Notes: generated by a model not told the origin, from the letters alone. Counted from the first letter of the stretch, positions 18,648-28,121 are shown. The stretch: DNA of 64,000 bases from Xanthomonas campestris pv. badrii (GCF_012848175.1 NZ_CP051651.1:4533501-4597500), one strand, 5' to 3'. A program made the numbers and translations.

Positions 18648-19843
18648 GCGGCGGTGGCCCGGCGCGGGGAGGTGGCCAGCCAGCGTTCGAGCGCGAACAG
18701 CAGCAGCACCAGGCCGATCAACCATGGCGCCAGCGGCCAGGGGGCGGCGCTCAGGCGAGTGGCGGCGCCGCGCTGCGGTTGCTGGGTCTGCGCCAGCGCG
18801 CGCTGTGGTGTGGGCAGCGGCTGCAGGGCGTCATGCAGGCGGGTGGGGAAATCGGCATCCAGCAACGCCGGCAGTTGCCGCGGCTGTAGCGGTGCGGCCC
18901 AGCGCAGCACGCGTCCGCGGCCGAGCGCTGCGGCATCGAGCAATGGCGCGCCAGCGGCAGCCTGTTGCACGGGCTGCAGGGTCGCGGCGAGGCTGGGTGG
19001 AACGGGTGTCTGCGCATCCAGCAGCAGCTGCCCACCGGCTGCGACCCAGGCCATCACGGACTTCGGCGGGGCGCTGGGCGACAGCCAGGCCACCACGGTG
19101 CCGGCTGCCCAGCGCGCAGGCTGCGCATCGGCCGGCGCACCCACCGGCAGGCTGCCCGGCAGCGCCCAGGCGGCATGCACGGCGCGCAGATAGCGCAAGG
19201 CCGGTGCGGCACGATCGTCGGCAATCGCCTGCAGGCGCAGCGGCGCGGCAGCGGCGGGCGCAGCAATTGGCGATTGGCCGGGCAGAACCTGCCAGCGCAC
19301 CTGGCGCGACACCTGCAGGCGTTGCGCATCCAGCGGGCCCCACTGGGCCGGCACGATGACGCTGAGCGCCGCGCCCGGCGGCAGGCTGGCATCGAGTTCG
19401 CGCAACAGGCTGGAGACCGGTGGTGCCGCGCCCGCAGGCGTGACGGGTGTCTTCGGTACATCGGCATTCGCATCTGCATCGACCGGCGGGAAGCCCGGCG
19501 CCAGCCACACCCACTGCGCGTTCGCGGCGTGGCCGAGCTGGCGTGCGGCGGCCACTGCGACCCCCGGGCTCAGCGCAACGCGCCGGCGTGCATCTTGAAG
19601 CTCGCGAATGGCCGGCTCGGCCAGCAGCAGCGCCACGGCGGCGAGCAACAGCAAGCGCACCAGCAGCAGCGGCCATTCATCGAAACGCACGCGGTGGCGC
19701 GGGCGCGGCATCGCACGCAACCAGCGCAACGCAGCGAAGTCGGTCGGCCGGTGTTCGCTGCGCCGGGCCAGATGGATCAGCAGCGGCAGCAGCAGCGCGG
19801 CCAGCGCGGCCAGGCCGGCGGGGAGCAGCAGCATCAGGTTCAC
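18644..19843 (-). CDS. BatA-domain N-terminal membrane protein of MoxR cluster
   Basis: This 399-residue protein begins with the typical BatA N-terminal domain: a first helix (LMLLLPAGLAALAALLLPLLIHLARRS), then RPTDFAALRWL, then a second helix (WPLLLVRLLLLAAVALLLAEPAI). A long periplasmic-looking region and a C-terminal helix (PWLIGLVLLLFALERWLA) follow. BatA-type proteins usually carry or accompany von Willebrand A domains in MoxR-linked clusters; here I see no clear MIDAS motif. I chose the GTG at 19843 (VNLMLLLPAG); an ATG lies three codons later. The GTG overlaps the stop of a 16-codon minus-strand frame (19840-19890), which itself starts on the ATGA at the end of the DUF58 gene, a possible translation relay. 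Confidence 0.8.
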   Translation of the reverse strand: MNLMLLLPAGLAALAALLLPLLIHLARRSEHRPTDFAALRWLRAMPRPRHRVRFDEWPLLLVRLLLLAAVALLLAEPAIRELQDARRRVALSPGVAVAAARQLGHAANAQWVWLAPGFPPVDADANADVPKTPVTPAGAAPPVSSLLRELDASLPPGAALSVIVPAQWGPLDAQRLQVSRQVRWQVLPGQSPIAAPAAAAPLRLQAIADDRAAPALRYLRAVHAAWALPGSLPVGAPADAQPARWAAGTVVAWLSPSAPPKSVMAWVAAGGQLLLDAQTPVPPSLAATLQPVQQAAAGAPLLDAAALGRGRVLRWAAPLQPRQLPALLDADFPTRLHDALQPLPTPQRALAQTQQPQRGAATRLSAAPWPLAPWLIGLVLLLFALERWLATSPRRATAA

Positions 19844-19886
19844 TGCGGCACCCGCCTGGCGGTGTGGTGGCGGCTCCGCTGCGCGC

Positions 19887-20783
19887 TCATCGCGGTACAC
19901 CTTGCCCGAACAACTGGCGCAATGCCGCCTCGGGTGCGGCGTCCAGATAATGCAGTGCGTGCGCAATGCCGGCGGCCTGCCAGCGCGCCTGTTGCGCGCG
20001 CTGTGCAGCGCCGAAGCGTTGCAGATAGGCGGCGCGCATCGCTGCGCCATCGCCCAGCAGTTCTTCGCCGGTTTCCGGGTCGCGGAAGCGGTGGCCGCCG
20101 CTGAAGCTGAAATCGCGTTCGTCGCAGGTCAGCACCTGCAGTTGCATCACTTCGCGGCGCGCGGCGGCGAGTTTTTCCAGTGCAGCGTTCAGTGCTTCGT
20201 CGAAGCCATCGCCGATGGACAGCACCAGCGCATGCGTGGCGATGCGTTCCCACAGCGGGCGTACCGCGTCCATGCCCGGCCACTGCCCGCCGGCACGCAG
20301 TCCGTGCAGGGCCAGCCATAACCGGTCGCGCTGTCGTGGCCCGGTACCGGCCGGCACTGCCACCAGCCCGCCGCCGTGCACCGCGAACAGGCCGATCTGG
20401 TCGCCCTGGTGCAGCGCGATCTCCGCAGCGCAGGCGGCCAGGGTCGCCATCGCCTGCAGGCGCGTGTAGCCGGGGCGCGCGTGGTCGGCCTGGCCGGCAG
20501 AGGCAGTGGCGTCGAGCAACAGCCACAGCGTCAGCGGGCTTTCGCGCTCGGCTTCGCGCACGAAGAAGCGGTCCGAGCGTGCGTAGAGCTTCCAGTCGAT
20601 CTGGCGCAGCGCATCGCCCGGTTCGTAGGCGCGGTATTGCGCGAATTCCAGCCCGGCGCCGCGGCTGCGGCTGGCATGTTGGCCGATGCCGTGCGCACCC
20701 TGCGCGTGGCGCGCACGCAGCTGCAGACCACGCAGGCGGCTGCGCACGTCGCTGGGAATCAATGCCGGCAGGTCTGCATTCAC
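19887..20783 (-). CDS. DUF58 domain protein
   Basis: This protein of about 298 residues carries the DUF58 core: SRGAGLEFAQYRAYEPGDALRQIDWKLYARSDRFFVRE, the most conserved segment of the family. A von Willebrand-like region follows (LWLLLDATASAGQ...DQIGLFAVHGG). DUF58 proteins are nearly always encoded beside MoxR ATPases and are thought to be their partners. I chose the GTG at 20783 (VNADLPALIPSDV), 13 bases after the moxR stop. An in-frame ATG at 20819 would overlap moxR by 23 bases and adds a basic leader. The C-terminus ends at the ATGA that starts the small relay frame before the BatA-like gene. Confidence 0.87.
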   Translation of the reverse strand: MNADLPALIPSDVRSRLRGLQLRARHAQGAHGIGQHASRSRGAGLEFAQYRAYEPGDALRQIDWKLYARSDRFFVREAERESPLTLWLLLDATASAGQADHARPGYTRLQAMATLAACAAEIALHQGDQIGLFAVHGGGLVAVPAGTGPRQRDRLWLALHGLRAGGQWPGMDAVRPLWERIATHALVLSIGDGFDEALNAALEKLAAARREVMQLQVLTCDERDFSFSGGHRFRDPETGEELLGDGAAMRAAYLQRFGAAQRAQQARWQAAGIAHALHYLDAAPEAALRQLFGQGVPR

Positions 20784-20796
20784 GCCGCGCGATGTC

Positions 20797-21789
<993 letters not shown>

Positions 21790-21821
21790 ATGGGAGATCT
21801 CGTTGGATGGCTGCTGATGTA

Positions 21822-21880
21822 GGAGCGCGCCTGCACGCGATGCTTCACAAGTGCATTTTCATCGCGTGCAAGCGCGCTCC
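21822..21880. repeat. REP-like long inverted repeat inside the MoxR cluster
   Basis: Two arms of 21 bases pair with a single mismatch: GGAGCGCGCcTGCACGCGATG at 21822-21842, written here with the mismatch in lower case, against its complement at 21860-21880. A 17-base loop lies between them. The GTAGGAGCG...CGCGATG type of arm is the pattern of REP doublets in xanthomonads and pseudomonads. It lies in the 131-base gap between the DUF4159 and moxR genes, so an mRNA spanning both would carry the hairpin. It could protect or process the message, or be only a passive repeat. Confidence 0.8.
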
Positions 21881-21920
21881 AATATGTCGATCAAAAAGCA
21901 TGGCGATCGACATGCGGCGA

Positions 21921-22739
21921 TCAATTGGTCAATGCATACATCACGATGTTCACGGCGAACTTGGTGTTGTCTTCGGCCAGGAAGCGTTTGTTGCGCCAGT
22001 CGTAATCCCATTCGCAGCCGTAATCCTTGTTGCTGTAGAGCACCCCCAGGCGGCCATCGATGTGGATGCCCTTGAGATAATCGTGCACCAGGTCGTCGCC
22101 CCAGCCGTTGAGCTCGAAGCTGGTCGCCGGCGGGCCATCGGGGAAGGTGAAGAAGGCGCTGTAGAGCCGATGGTTCTTGGGCAGTTTCTGCAGCGCGCGC
22201 TTGCCGAAGATCGAGGTCATCTGCGCTTCGAACGAGGTGGCGAACAAACCATCGATATCGTGGTTGCAATCGTCCACGAACACGAAGCCGCCGTTGCGTA
22301 CATAGCGCTCGAAATTGCGCCGCTCGGCCGGGTTGAACTCCACCAGCTTGTGCCCGGACAGATAGCAGAACGGCGCCTGCAACATGCGTGGGTCGGCCAG
22401 ATCCAGCACATGTTCCTGCGGATCCACGCGCAGCTGGGTGTAGTCGATCAACGAGGTGATCAGATTGGACGGCATGCGCGCATCCACATCCCAATCCCCG
22501 GAGTCGTAGCGCAACCGGGTAAACCAGAAATCGTAATTGCCGGCCGCCCACGCGCGCCGCGGCAGCGCCAACGCAGCGGCGCTACCGAACAACAGGCCAA
22601 GGACATGGCGACGCGTCGCGGACGCCGCAGAGGCCGGCAGGCCGGTAATGGGAGGTGTGGGAAAAGCATCGGGCTGCGGAGAGCTCGCTTGGCTCTCCGA
22701 ATCCCCAATCCCCAATCCCCAAGCCCGGCCCTCAGTCAC
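21921..22739 (-). CDS. DUF4159 protein with Tat-type leader
   Basis: Up to 272 residues. The mature part is a DUF4159 domain (NYDFWFTRLRYDSGDWDVD, APFCYLSGHKLVEF, GGFVFVDDCNHDIDG, WGDDLVHDYLKGIHIDGR), a GATase-like fold often encoded near MoxR clusters. A twin-arginine-like leader precedes it (TRRHVLGLLFGSAAALALPRRAWAAG), pointing to export of a folded protein. The GTG at 22739 overlaps the TldE-like gene's stop (GTGA). However, the first about 45 residues before the twin Arg include codons read through a heptad repeat (GLGIGDSES), so the real N-terminus may be shorter or recently altered. I see no better start codon between the repeat and the twin Arg. Confidence 0.82.
   Translation of the reverse strand: MTEGRAWGLGIGDSESQASSPQPDAFPTPPITGLPASAASATRRHVLGLLFGSAAALALPRRAWAAGNYDFWFTRLRYDSGDWDVDARMPSNLITSLIDYTQLRVDPQEHVLDLADPRMLQAPFCYLSGHKLVEFNPAERRNFERYVRNGGFVFVDDCNHDIDGLFATSFEAQMTSIFGKRALQKLPKNHRLYSAFFTFPDGPPATSFELNGWGDDLVHDYLKGIHIDGRLGVLYSNKDYGCEWDYDWRNKRFLAEDNTKFAVNIVMYALTN
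22699..22720. repeat. Heptad repeat tract, about three copies
   Basis: On the minus strand the heptad GGGGATT is repeated about three times. It lies just after the stop of the PmbA/TldE-like gene and inside the predicted N-terminal coding region of the DUF4159 gene. It belongs to the same family as the GGGAATC tracts at 46034, 51781, 58243 and 59195. Confidence 0.75.
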
Positions 22740-24070
22740 ACCGCATCCGACAACGAGGTAAACGTGAAATCACGCAGCCGCATCGGCGGAATCATCATCA
22801 CGAAGTTGGATTCGTCGCCGGCCACGCGCACCGGCTTGCCCAGCTCGTCGATGTTGTTGAGCATGATCACTGGCGATTCGTTGAAGCGGAAGTTCTTCAC
22901 CGGGTACTTGATCTGGCCGTTCTCGATGTAGAAGGTGCCGTCGCGGGTGAGCCCGGTCAGCAGCACGGTCTGCGGGTCGACCATGCGGATGTACCAGGTC
23001 CGCGTGACCAGGATGCCTTTCTCGGTACCACGCACCAGCTCGGCGATGCTCTTCTCGCCGCCGGCCATCAGCAGATTGCCCGGTTCGCCGACCGCGCGCT
23101 TGCCGTTCTTCTGCGCCCAGAAGCGCGAATACTGCAGGTTGGCGATCTTGCCGTTTTCCACGATGGCCATCTTCTCGCGCGGCAGGCCTTCTTCGTCCCA
23201 CGGCAGCACCGCCGCACGCGGGTCCCACGGATCGGCGGTGATGTTCACGCGCGGGTCGTAGACCTGCTCGCCGAGCTTGTTGCCGCCGCCCTTCTTGGAC
23301 AGGAAGCTGCGCCCCTCATCGGCGCGGCGTGCGTCGAAGAAATTCATCATGAAGGAGATCAGCCCCGCTGCCGCGGCCGGCTCCAGGATCACGGTGTACT
23401 TGCCCGGCTCCAGCGCCTTGGCCTCGGCCGAATCGCTGGCCTTGCGCATGGCGATGCGGATGTCCTGCTCGGCCTTGAAGTCGGCGGCGTCTTTCAGATT
23501 GCGGCCCACCCAGCCCGAGCCACGGCCGTCTTCGGTGCGCACGGTGCAGGTGTAGTCGAAGCGCGCACCGCGCTGATAGCCGAAGTTGCCCTTGCTGTTG
23601 GCGAACGCGGTGAAGCTCTGGCCATCTTCCAGGAAGCCTGCGGCGATCAGGCCCTTGCCCTTGCATGGGGCGATCGAATCGGCCGCCACCTGCGCGCGGA
23701 ACGCCGGATCGACCGCTGCGGTGGATTCGCTGAAGGTGGGGCTGGGCCTGTAGGTCTGCTTGTCAACCGCCGGCATGAACTCCGGGTTCTCCGGCGCCAG
23801 CCGCGCCAGGTCTTCGGCGCGACGCACCACCCGTTCCAGCGAGGCGTCGTCGAACTCGTTGATCGTGGCCACGCCCACGCGCTTGCCGAACGCCACCTGC
23901 ACCTGCAGGTCGGTGTTGTCGACGATGCCGCTGGTGGAGACGTTGTTGAGCGCGAAACGGATATTGCCGTCGATCGAGCCGCTAAGGGTGGCGGTGCACT
24001 CGTCGGCCTTGGACAGCTTGATGACCTTGTCCAGAATGACCTTGGCCTGCGCTTCGGTAAGGATGCTCAT
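22736..24070 (-). CDS. PmbA/TldE-like subunit of a TldD-type metalloprotease
   Basis: This 444-residue protein has the TldD/PmbA fold but no HExxxH motif, which fits the non-catalytic TldE (PmbA) half. Recognisable stretches include SGIVDNTDLQVQVAFGKRVGVA near the N-terminus and the C-terminal RDGTFYIENGQIKYPVKNFRFNES. In E. coli, TldD and TldE form a heterodimer that matures the antibiotic peptide microcin B17 and degrades unfolded peptides. The gene follows the catalytic tldD by 14 bases, so they are co-transcribed. Unlike its neighbour it has no signal peptide: it begins MSILTEAQAKVILDKVIK and has no open frame upstream. That is odd for a partner of an exported enzyme. Confidence 0.85.
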   Translation of the reverse strand: MSILTEAQAKVILDKVIKLSKADECTATLSGSIDGNIRFALNNVSTSGIVDNTDLQVQVAFGKRVGVATINEFDDASLERVVRRAEDLARLAPENPEFMPAVDKQTYRPSPTFSESTAAVDPAFRAQVAADSIAPCKGKGLIAAGFLEDGQSFTAFANSKGNFGYQRGARFDYTCTVRTEDGRGSGWVGRNLKDAADFKAEQDIRIAMRKASDSAEAKALEPGKYTVILEPAAAAGLISFMMNFFDARRADEGRSFLSKKGGGNKLGEQVYDPRVNITADPWDPRAAVLPWDEEGLPREKMAIVENGKIANLQYSRFWAQKNGKRAVGEPGNLLMAGGEKSIAELVRGTEKGILVTRTWYIRMVDPQTVLLTGLTRDGTFYIENGQIKYPVKNFRFNESPVIMLNNIDELGKPVRVAGDESNFVMMIPPMRLRDFTFTSLSDAV

Positions 24071-24084
24071 GTGGGTTTCTCCTG

Positions 24085-25719
24085 TCAGCCGAGCGAGCGG
24101 GCGGTGCTGATGACGTTGATGCCATCGAAGCGGGCGGTGGACGAACCATGCGAGACCGCCGAGACCTGGCTCGGCTGGCCCTTGCCGTCGAAGAACGAAC
24201 CGCCCAGGCGGTAGTCGCGCTGGTCGGCCACGGCGCTGCAGGCGTTCCAGAATTCCGGCGTGCGGATCTGGTAGGCCACGTCTTCGAGCATGCGGGTGAT
24301 GGCGCCGTTCTTGATCTCGTAGAACAGCTGGCCACCGAACTGCGCGTTGTAGCGCTGCTGGTCGATGGAGAACGAACCGTCACCGATGATGTAGATGCCG
24401 TTTTCCACGTTCTTGATCAGATCGCTCACGCTCAGCGGCGTCTTGCCGGCGGCCAGCGACACATTGGCCATGCGCTGGAACTGCACGCTGGACCACGAAT
24501 CGGCATAGCAGCAACCATCGGAGGCGGTCTTGCCCAGGATATGCGCCTGGTCGCGGATGGCCTGGTAGTCCACCAGCTTGCCGTCGCGGATCAGGTCCCA
24601 CTGCTTGGTCTTGACGCCTTCATCGTCGTAGCCCACCGCGCCCAGGCTGCCTGCTTGCGTCTTGTCGGCGAGGATATGCACCTTGTCGCTGCCGTACTGG
24701 AAGCCGGCCTTGAGCTTGTCCAGCGTGGCAAAGCTGGTGCCGGCATAGTTGGCTTCGTAGCCGAGCACACGGTCCAGCTCCAGCGGATGGCCCACCGACT
24801 CGTGGATGGTCAGCCAGGTATGCGAGGGGTCCAGCACCAGGTCGTACTTGCCCGGCTTCACCGACGGTGCCTTGAGCTTTTCCTGCGCCTGCCTGGCCGC
24901 CGCGATCGCATCTTCCTTCATGTCGTAGGACATGCCGTAATTCACTACGCCATTGGGCGAGACGAACTTGCCCGAGGCGGCGCCATCCAGGTATTCGTAG
25001 CCCAGGCCCATCGGCGCGGACAGGCCATCGCGGGTGCGGAACTTGCCGCTGGCCTTGTCGATGGCGGTCACGCTCATCGGCGCCCAGATGCGGTGCACGT
25101 CCTGGTCGATGTAGGAGCCGTCGGTGCTGGCGAAATACTTCTGTTCGTTGACCACGAACAGCATCGAGTTGACGAAGTTGGCACCGGCCGCGGTGGCTGC
25201 GGCGTTGACGCCGAGCAGCAGGTCCACCTTGTCCTTGATCGGCACTTCCATCGCGTTCTTCTTGATCGGCGTCTTCCAGCTGACTTCACCCACACCCGGC
25301 GTCGGCGCCAGTTGCACCGGCGTGCCCTGCACCTTGGCATTGGCCTTGGCGATCGCCGCGGCCTGCGCGGCCGCCTTGGCCACGCCCTGTTCGGTCAGCT
25401 CGTTGGTGGCCGCAAAGCCCCAGGCCCCGCCCACGATCACGCGGATGCCGGCACCGATGGACTCGGTGTTGACCACGTTCTGCACCTTGTCCTCGCGGGT
25501 GATCACGAACTGGCGCAGATAGCGGCCAATGCGCACGTCGCAATAGCTCGCTCCGGCCTGACGCGCAGCGTTCAAGCCGGCATCGGCCAGGCGCTTCTTG
25601 CGGCCCACATCGAAGGGTGTCAACAACTGCTCGGCGGCAATCGCCTTACCGAAATAGGCAGGCACGATCAACCCGCCCATGGTCAGCCCGGTGAGGGCCA
25701 GGAAATCACGTCGCTGCAC
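24085..25719 (-). CDS. Tat-exported TldD-like zinc metallopeptidase (first copy)
   Basis: This 544-residue enzyme has the TldD zinc motif HESVGH (His306, Glu307, His311), followed by PLELDRVLGYEANYAGTSFA. A twin-arginine leader opens the protein (MQRRDFLALTGLTMGGLIVPAY), so it is probably folded in the cytoplasm and moved to the periplasm, unlike E. coli TldD, which is cytosolic. The long insert-rich N-terminal half (VNTESIGAGIRVIVGGAWGFAATNEL) is the usual PmbA/TldD strand region. Its stop is 14 bases from the TldE-like gene. A second copy of nearly equal length, clearly similar throughout, lies upstream at 26493-28121. Confidence 0.9.
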   Translation of the reverse strand: MQRRDFLALTGLTMGGLIVPAYFGKAIAAEQLLTPFDVGRKKRLADAGLNAARQAGASYCDVRIGRYLRQFVITREDKVQNVVNTESIGAGIRVIVGGAWGFAATNELTEQGVAKAAAQAAAIAKANAKVQGTPVQLAPTPGVGEVSWKTPIKKNAMEVPIKDKVDLLLGVNAAATAAGANFVNSMLFVVNEQKYFASTDGSYIDQDVHRIWAPMSVTAIDKASGKFRTRDGLSAPMGLGYEYLDGAASGKFVSPNGVVNYGMSYDMKEDAIAAARQAQEKLKAPSVKPGKYDLVLDPSHTWLTIHESVGHPLELDRVLGYEANYAGTSFATLDKLKAGFQYGSDKVHILADKTQAGSLGAVGYDDEGVKTKQWDLIRDGKLVDYQAIRDQAHILGKTASDGCCYADSWSSVQFQRMANVSLAAGKTPLSVSDLIKNVENGIYIIGDGSFSIDQQRYNAQFGGQLFYEIKNGAITRMLEDVAYQIRTPEFWNACSAVADQRDYRLGGSFFDGKGQPSQVSAVSHGSSTARFDGINVISTARSLG

Positions 25720-26097
25720 GGCAACTCCCCAATAGTCCCGCGCGGCGCGCAGGTAGTGTGGTGACGCGCAGACGGCGCTGCACGCGGTGTCCCCGATTCT
25801 TGCCGGGCGATGATTGCTGCGTCAAATGACTTTCGGCAGGGGTGCAGCGGCAATCGCTGTGCTCGTCTGAATCGATTGGCACAGAGACCTGCATGGAAGT
25901 CTGGCGAGCGAGGCTGGTTGCGTGCACTGGATGCTTCGCGCGGGAACATGTGGTGGATGTCATGCATGCTCGCCCTATTCACGATGATGCGATGCCGTCG
26001 TGCCATCACGCTCAATCGCTGCTGCCCGGGTTCAGAGCGGCTGACAAACTGTGTGGGCGATCTGCGCTCTGGCTGCAGAGCCCTTGCCCGCCCACAA

Positions 26098-26167
26098 TCG
26101 CGGGACACGCCGCAAGTACGTCCATGTAGGCTCTTACGCGGCATCCATACCGCGTAAGGTCCCGCGA
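26098..26167 (+). repeat. Structured repeat, copy 1
   Basis: The element starts and ends with a 9-base outer stem (TCGCGGGAC and GTCCCGCGA). The conserved strand ACGCCGCAAGTACGTCC, a spacer, and an inner hairpin follow: TTACGCGG at 26134-26141, loop CATCCATA, CCGCGTAA at 26150-26157. The second copy lies inverted at 26340-26406. Confidence 0.82.
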
Positions 26168-26339
26168 CGGTGGGCGTGCAAGGACCAGTCGAGAGTGTCG
26201 GTACGCATAGTGAGAGCAAAGCATGACGTGCGCCGTTTGAAGAGCGCCGCGGATCACCTTCGCAGCGCAAGGCGATCAACCTGAGGATTCAAAAAAAAAA
26301 GCAACCGACTCACTCTCTGGTGCGGTGTCCTCGCCGATT

Positions 26340-26406
26340 GCGGGACCGTGTGGCGGCATGGATGCCGCCACCGAGCCTACAGGGACGTACTTGCGGCGTG
26401 TCCCGC
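26340..26406 (-). repeat. Structured repeat, copy 2 (inverted)
   Basis: In the reverse orientation this has the same outer stem GCGGGAC/GTCCCGC, the same strand ACGCCGCAAGTACGTCC and the same loop CATCCAT. The inner stem is GTGGCGG/CCGCCAC instead of TTACGCGG/CCGCGTAA. The stem sequence has changed on both sides while pairing is kept, which supports selection for structure. Confidence 0.82.
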
Positions 26407-26492
26407 GAGCGGCGAGGGCACCGCGCACTCGACTGACCAAGCTTTTGATCGCACCCAACAACGCTAAGAATCGACATCATAATGAGCTGCTC

Positions 26493-28121
26493 TCAGCCCA
26501 ACGACCGCGCGGTATTGATCACGTTGATGCCATCGAAGCGCGCGGTGGACGAGCCATGCGAGACCGCCGACACCTGGCTGGGCTGGCCCTTGCCGTCGAA
26601 GAACGAGCCACCCAGGCGGAAGTCGCGCTCATCGCAAACCGCGCTGCAGGCGTTCCAGAATTCCGGCGTGCGGATCTGGTAGGCACCGTCTTCCACCAGG
26701 CGCGTGACTTGGCCGTTCTCGATCTCGTAGAACAATTGCCCGCCGAACTGCGCGTTGTAGCGCTGTTGATCGATCGAATACGACCCGCGCCCGTGGATGT
26801 ACAGCCCGCGCTCGACGTTCTTGATCATCTCGGCCACCGCCAGCGGTGTCTTGCCCGGCGCCAGCGACACATTGGGCATGCGCTGGAACTGCACGTTGGA
26901 CCACGAATCGGCGTAGCTGCAGCCATCCGAAGCCGTCTTGCCGAGCAGATGGGCCTGGTCGCGCGTGCATTGGTAGTCGACCAGGATGCCGTCCTTCACC
27001 AGCTCCCACTGCTTGGTCTTGACCCCTTCATCGTCGTAGCCCACCGCGCCCAGGCTGCCCGGCTGCGTCTTGTCGGCAACAAAGGTCACCGCATCGCTGC
27101 CCCACCGGAACTTCGCATCGCGCTTGTCCAGCGTGGCGAAACTGGTGCCGGCGTAGTTGGCCTCGTAGCCGAGCACGCGATCGAGCTCGAGCGGGTGGCC
27201 CACCGACTCGTGGATGGTGAGAAACAGATTGCTCGGGTCGATCACCAGGTCGTACTTGCCCGCCTTCACCGATGGCGCGGTGAGCTTGGCGCGTGCCTGC
27301 CTGGCGGCGGCGATGGCGTCTTCGCGGGCATCGTAGCTTTTCCCATAGCCGACAAGCCCGCCGGGCAGTGCGTGCTTCTCGCGCGCGTCGCCATCCAGGT
27401 ATTCGTAGCCCATGCCCATCGGCGAAGACAGCCCGTCGCGGGTGCGGAACTTGCCGCTGGCCTTGTCCACCGCGGTCACGGTGAACGGTAGCCACAGCCG
27501 GTGCACGTCCTGGTCGATATAGGACCCGTCGCTGCTGGCGAAATACTTCTGCTCGTTGATGGCGAACATGCGCGAGGCCACGAAGGTGGCGCCAGCATTC
27601 AACGCGGCCGCATTGACATCCATCAGCAGGGCCACCTTGTCCTGCAGCGGCACCTCCATCGCGTTCTTCCTGATCGGCGTGCGCCAGCGCACTTCACCGG
27701 CCGGCGTCACCGGTGCCAGCTGCACTGGCGTGCCGCCCAGCCGTGCATTGGCCTTGGCAATCGCCACCGCTTGCCGCGTGGCGGTCGCCACGCCATCAGT
27801 GGTGAGCGCATTGGTGGCGGCAAAGCCCCACGCACCATCGGCCAGCACGCGCACGCCCACGCCGCTGGATTCGGCGTTGACCACGTTCTCCACCTGCGCC
27901 TCGCGGGTGATCACGAACTGGCGCAGGTAGCGGCCCACCCGCACATCGCAATAGCTGGCGCCTGCGGCCTTGGCAGTAGTGAGCGCGGTATCGGACAAGC
28001 GCCGGTTGCGTGCTGCATCGGCTGGCGCAAGCAGCTGCTCGGCCGCGATCAGCCGCGTATGGGGCAGCAGCAGCCCGGCGGCGCCGATGCCGGATAAAGC
28101 GAGAAAGGTACGACGGTCCAC
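26493..28121 (-). CDS. Tat-exported TldD-like zinc metallopeptidase (second copy)
   Basis: This 542-residue paralogue is similar to the TldD-like protein at 24085-25719 along its whole length. The zinc motif HESVGH is intact (His304, Glu305, His309) and the twin-arginine leader is VDRRTFLALSGIGAAGLLL. I chose the GTG at 28121 because it places the RR motif at residues 3-4, exactly as in the other copy, and has CGGAGAAC upstream. The frame stays open another 72 codons without similarity. No TldE-like gene follows directly: 773 bases of repeats separate it from the first copy, so it probably uses the same partner or acts alone. Confidence 0.9.
   Translation of the reverse strand: MDRRTFLALSGIGAAGLLLPHTRLIAAEQLLAPADAARNRRLSDTALTTAKAAGASYCDVRVGRYLRQFVITREAQVENVVNAESSGVGVRVLADGAWGFAATNALTTDGVATATRQAVAIAKANARLGGTPVQLAPVTPAGEVRWRTPIRKNAMEVPLQDKVALLMDVNAAALNAGATFVASRMFAINEQKYFASSDGSYIDQDVHRLWLPFTVTAVDKASGKFRTRDGLSSPMGMGYEYLDGDAREKHALPGGLVGYGKSYDAREDAIAAARQARAKLTAPSVKAGKYDLVIDPSNLFLTIHESVGHPLELDRVLGYEANYAGTSFATLDKRDAKFRWGSDAVTFVADKTQPGSLGAVGYDDEGVKTKQWELVKDGILVDYQCTRDQAHLLGKTASDGCSYADSWSNVQFQRMPNVSLAPGKTPLAVAEMIKNVERGLYIHGRGSYSIDQQRYNAQFGGQLFYEIENGQVTRLVEDGAYQIRTPEFWNACSAVCDERDFRLGGSFFDGKGQPSQVSAVSHGSSTARFDGINVINTARSLG

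Larger units (their letters stand above)
25720..26492. other. 773-base spacer between tldD paralogues, with structured repeats
   Basis: I see no gene. The spacer holds two inverted copies of a structured repeat (listed separately) and a run of ten A residues at 26291-26300. Promoters for the downstream cluster probably lie here. It separates two clearly duplicated genes, so it may mark the duplication junction. Confidence 0.55.
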
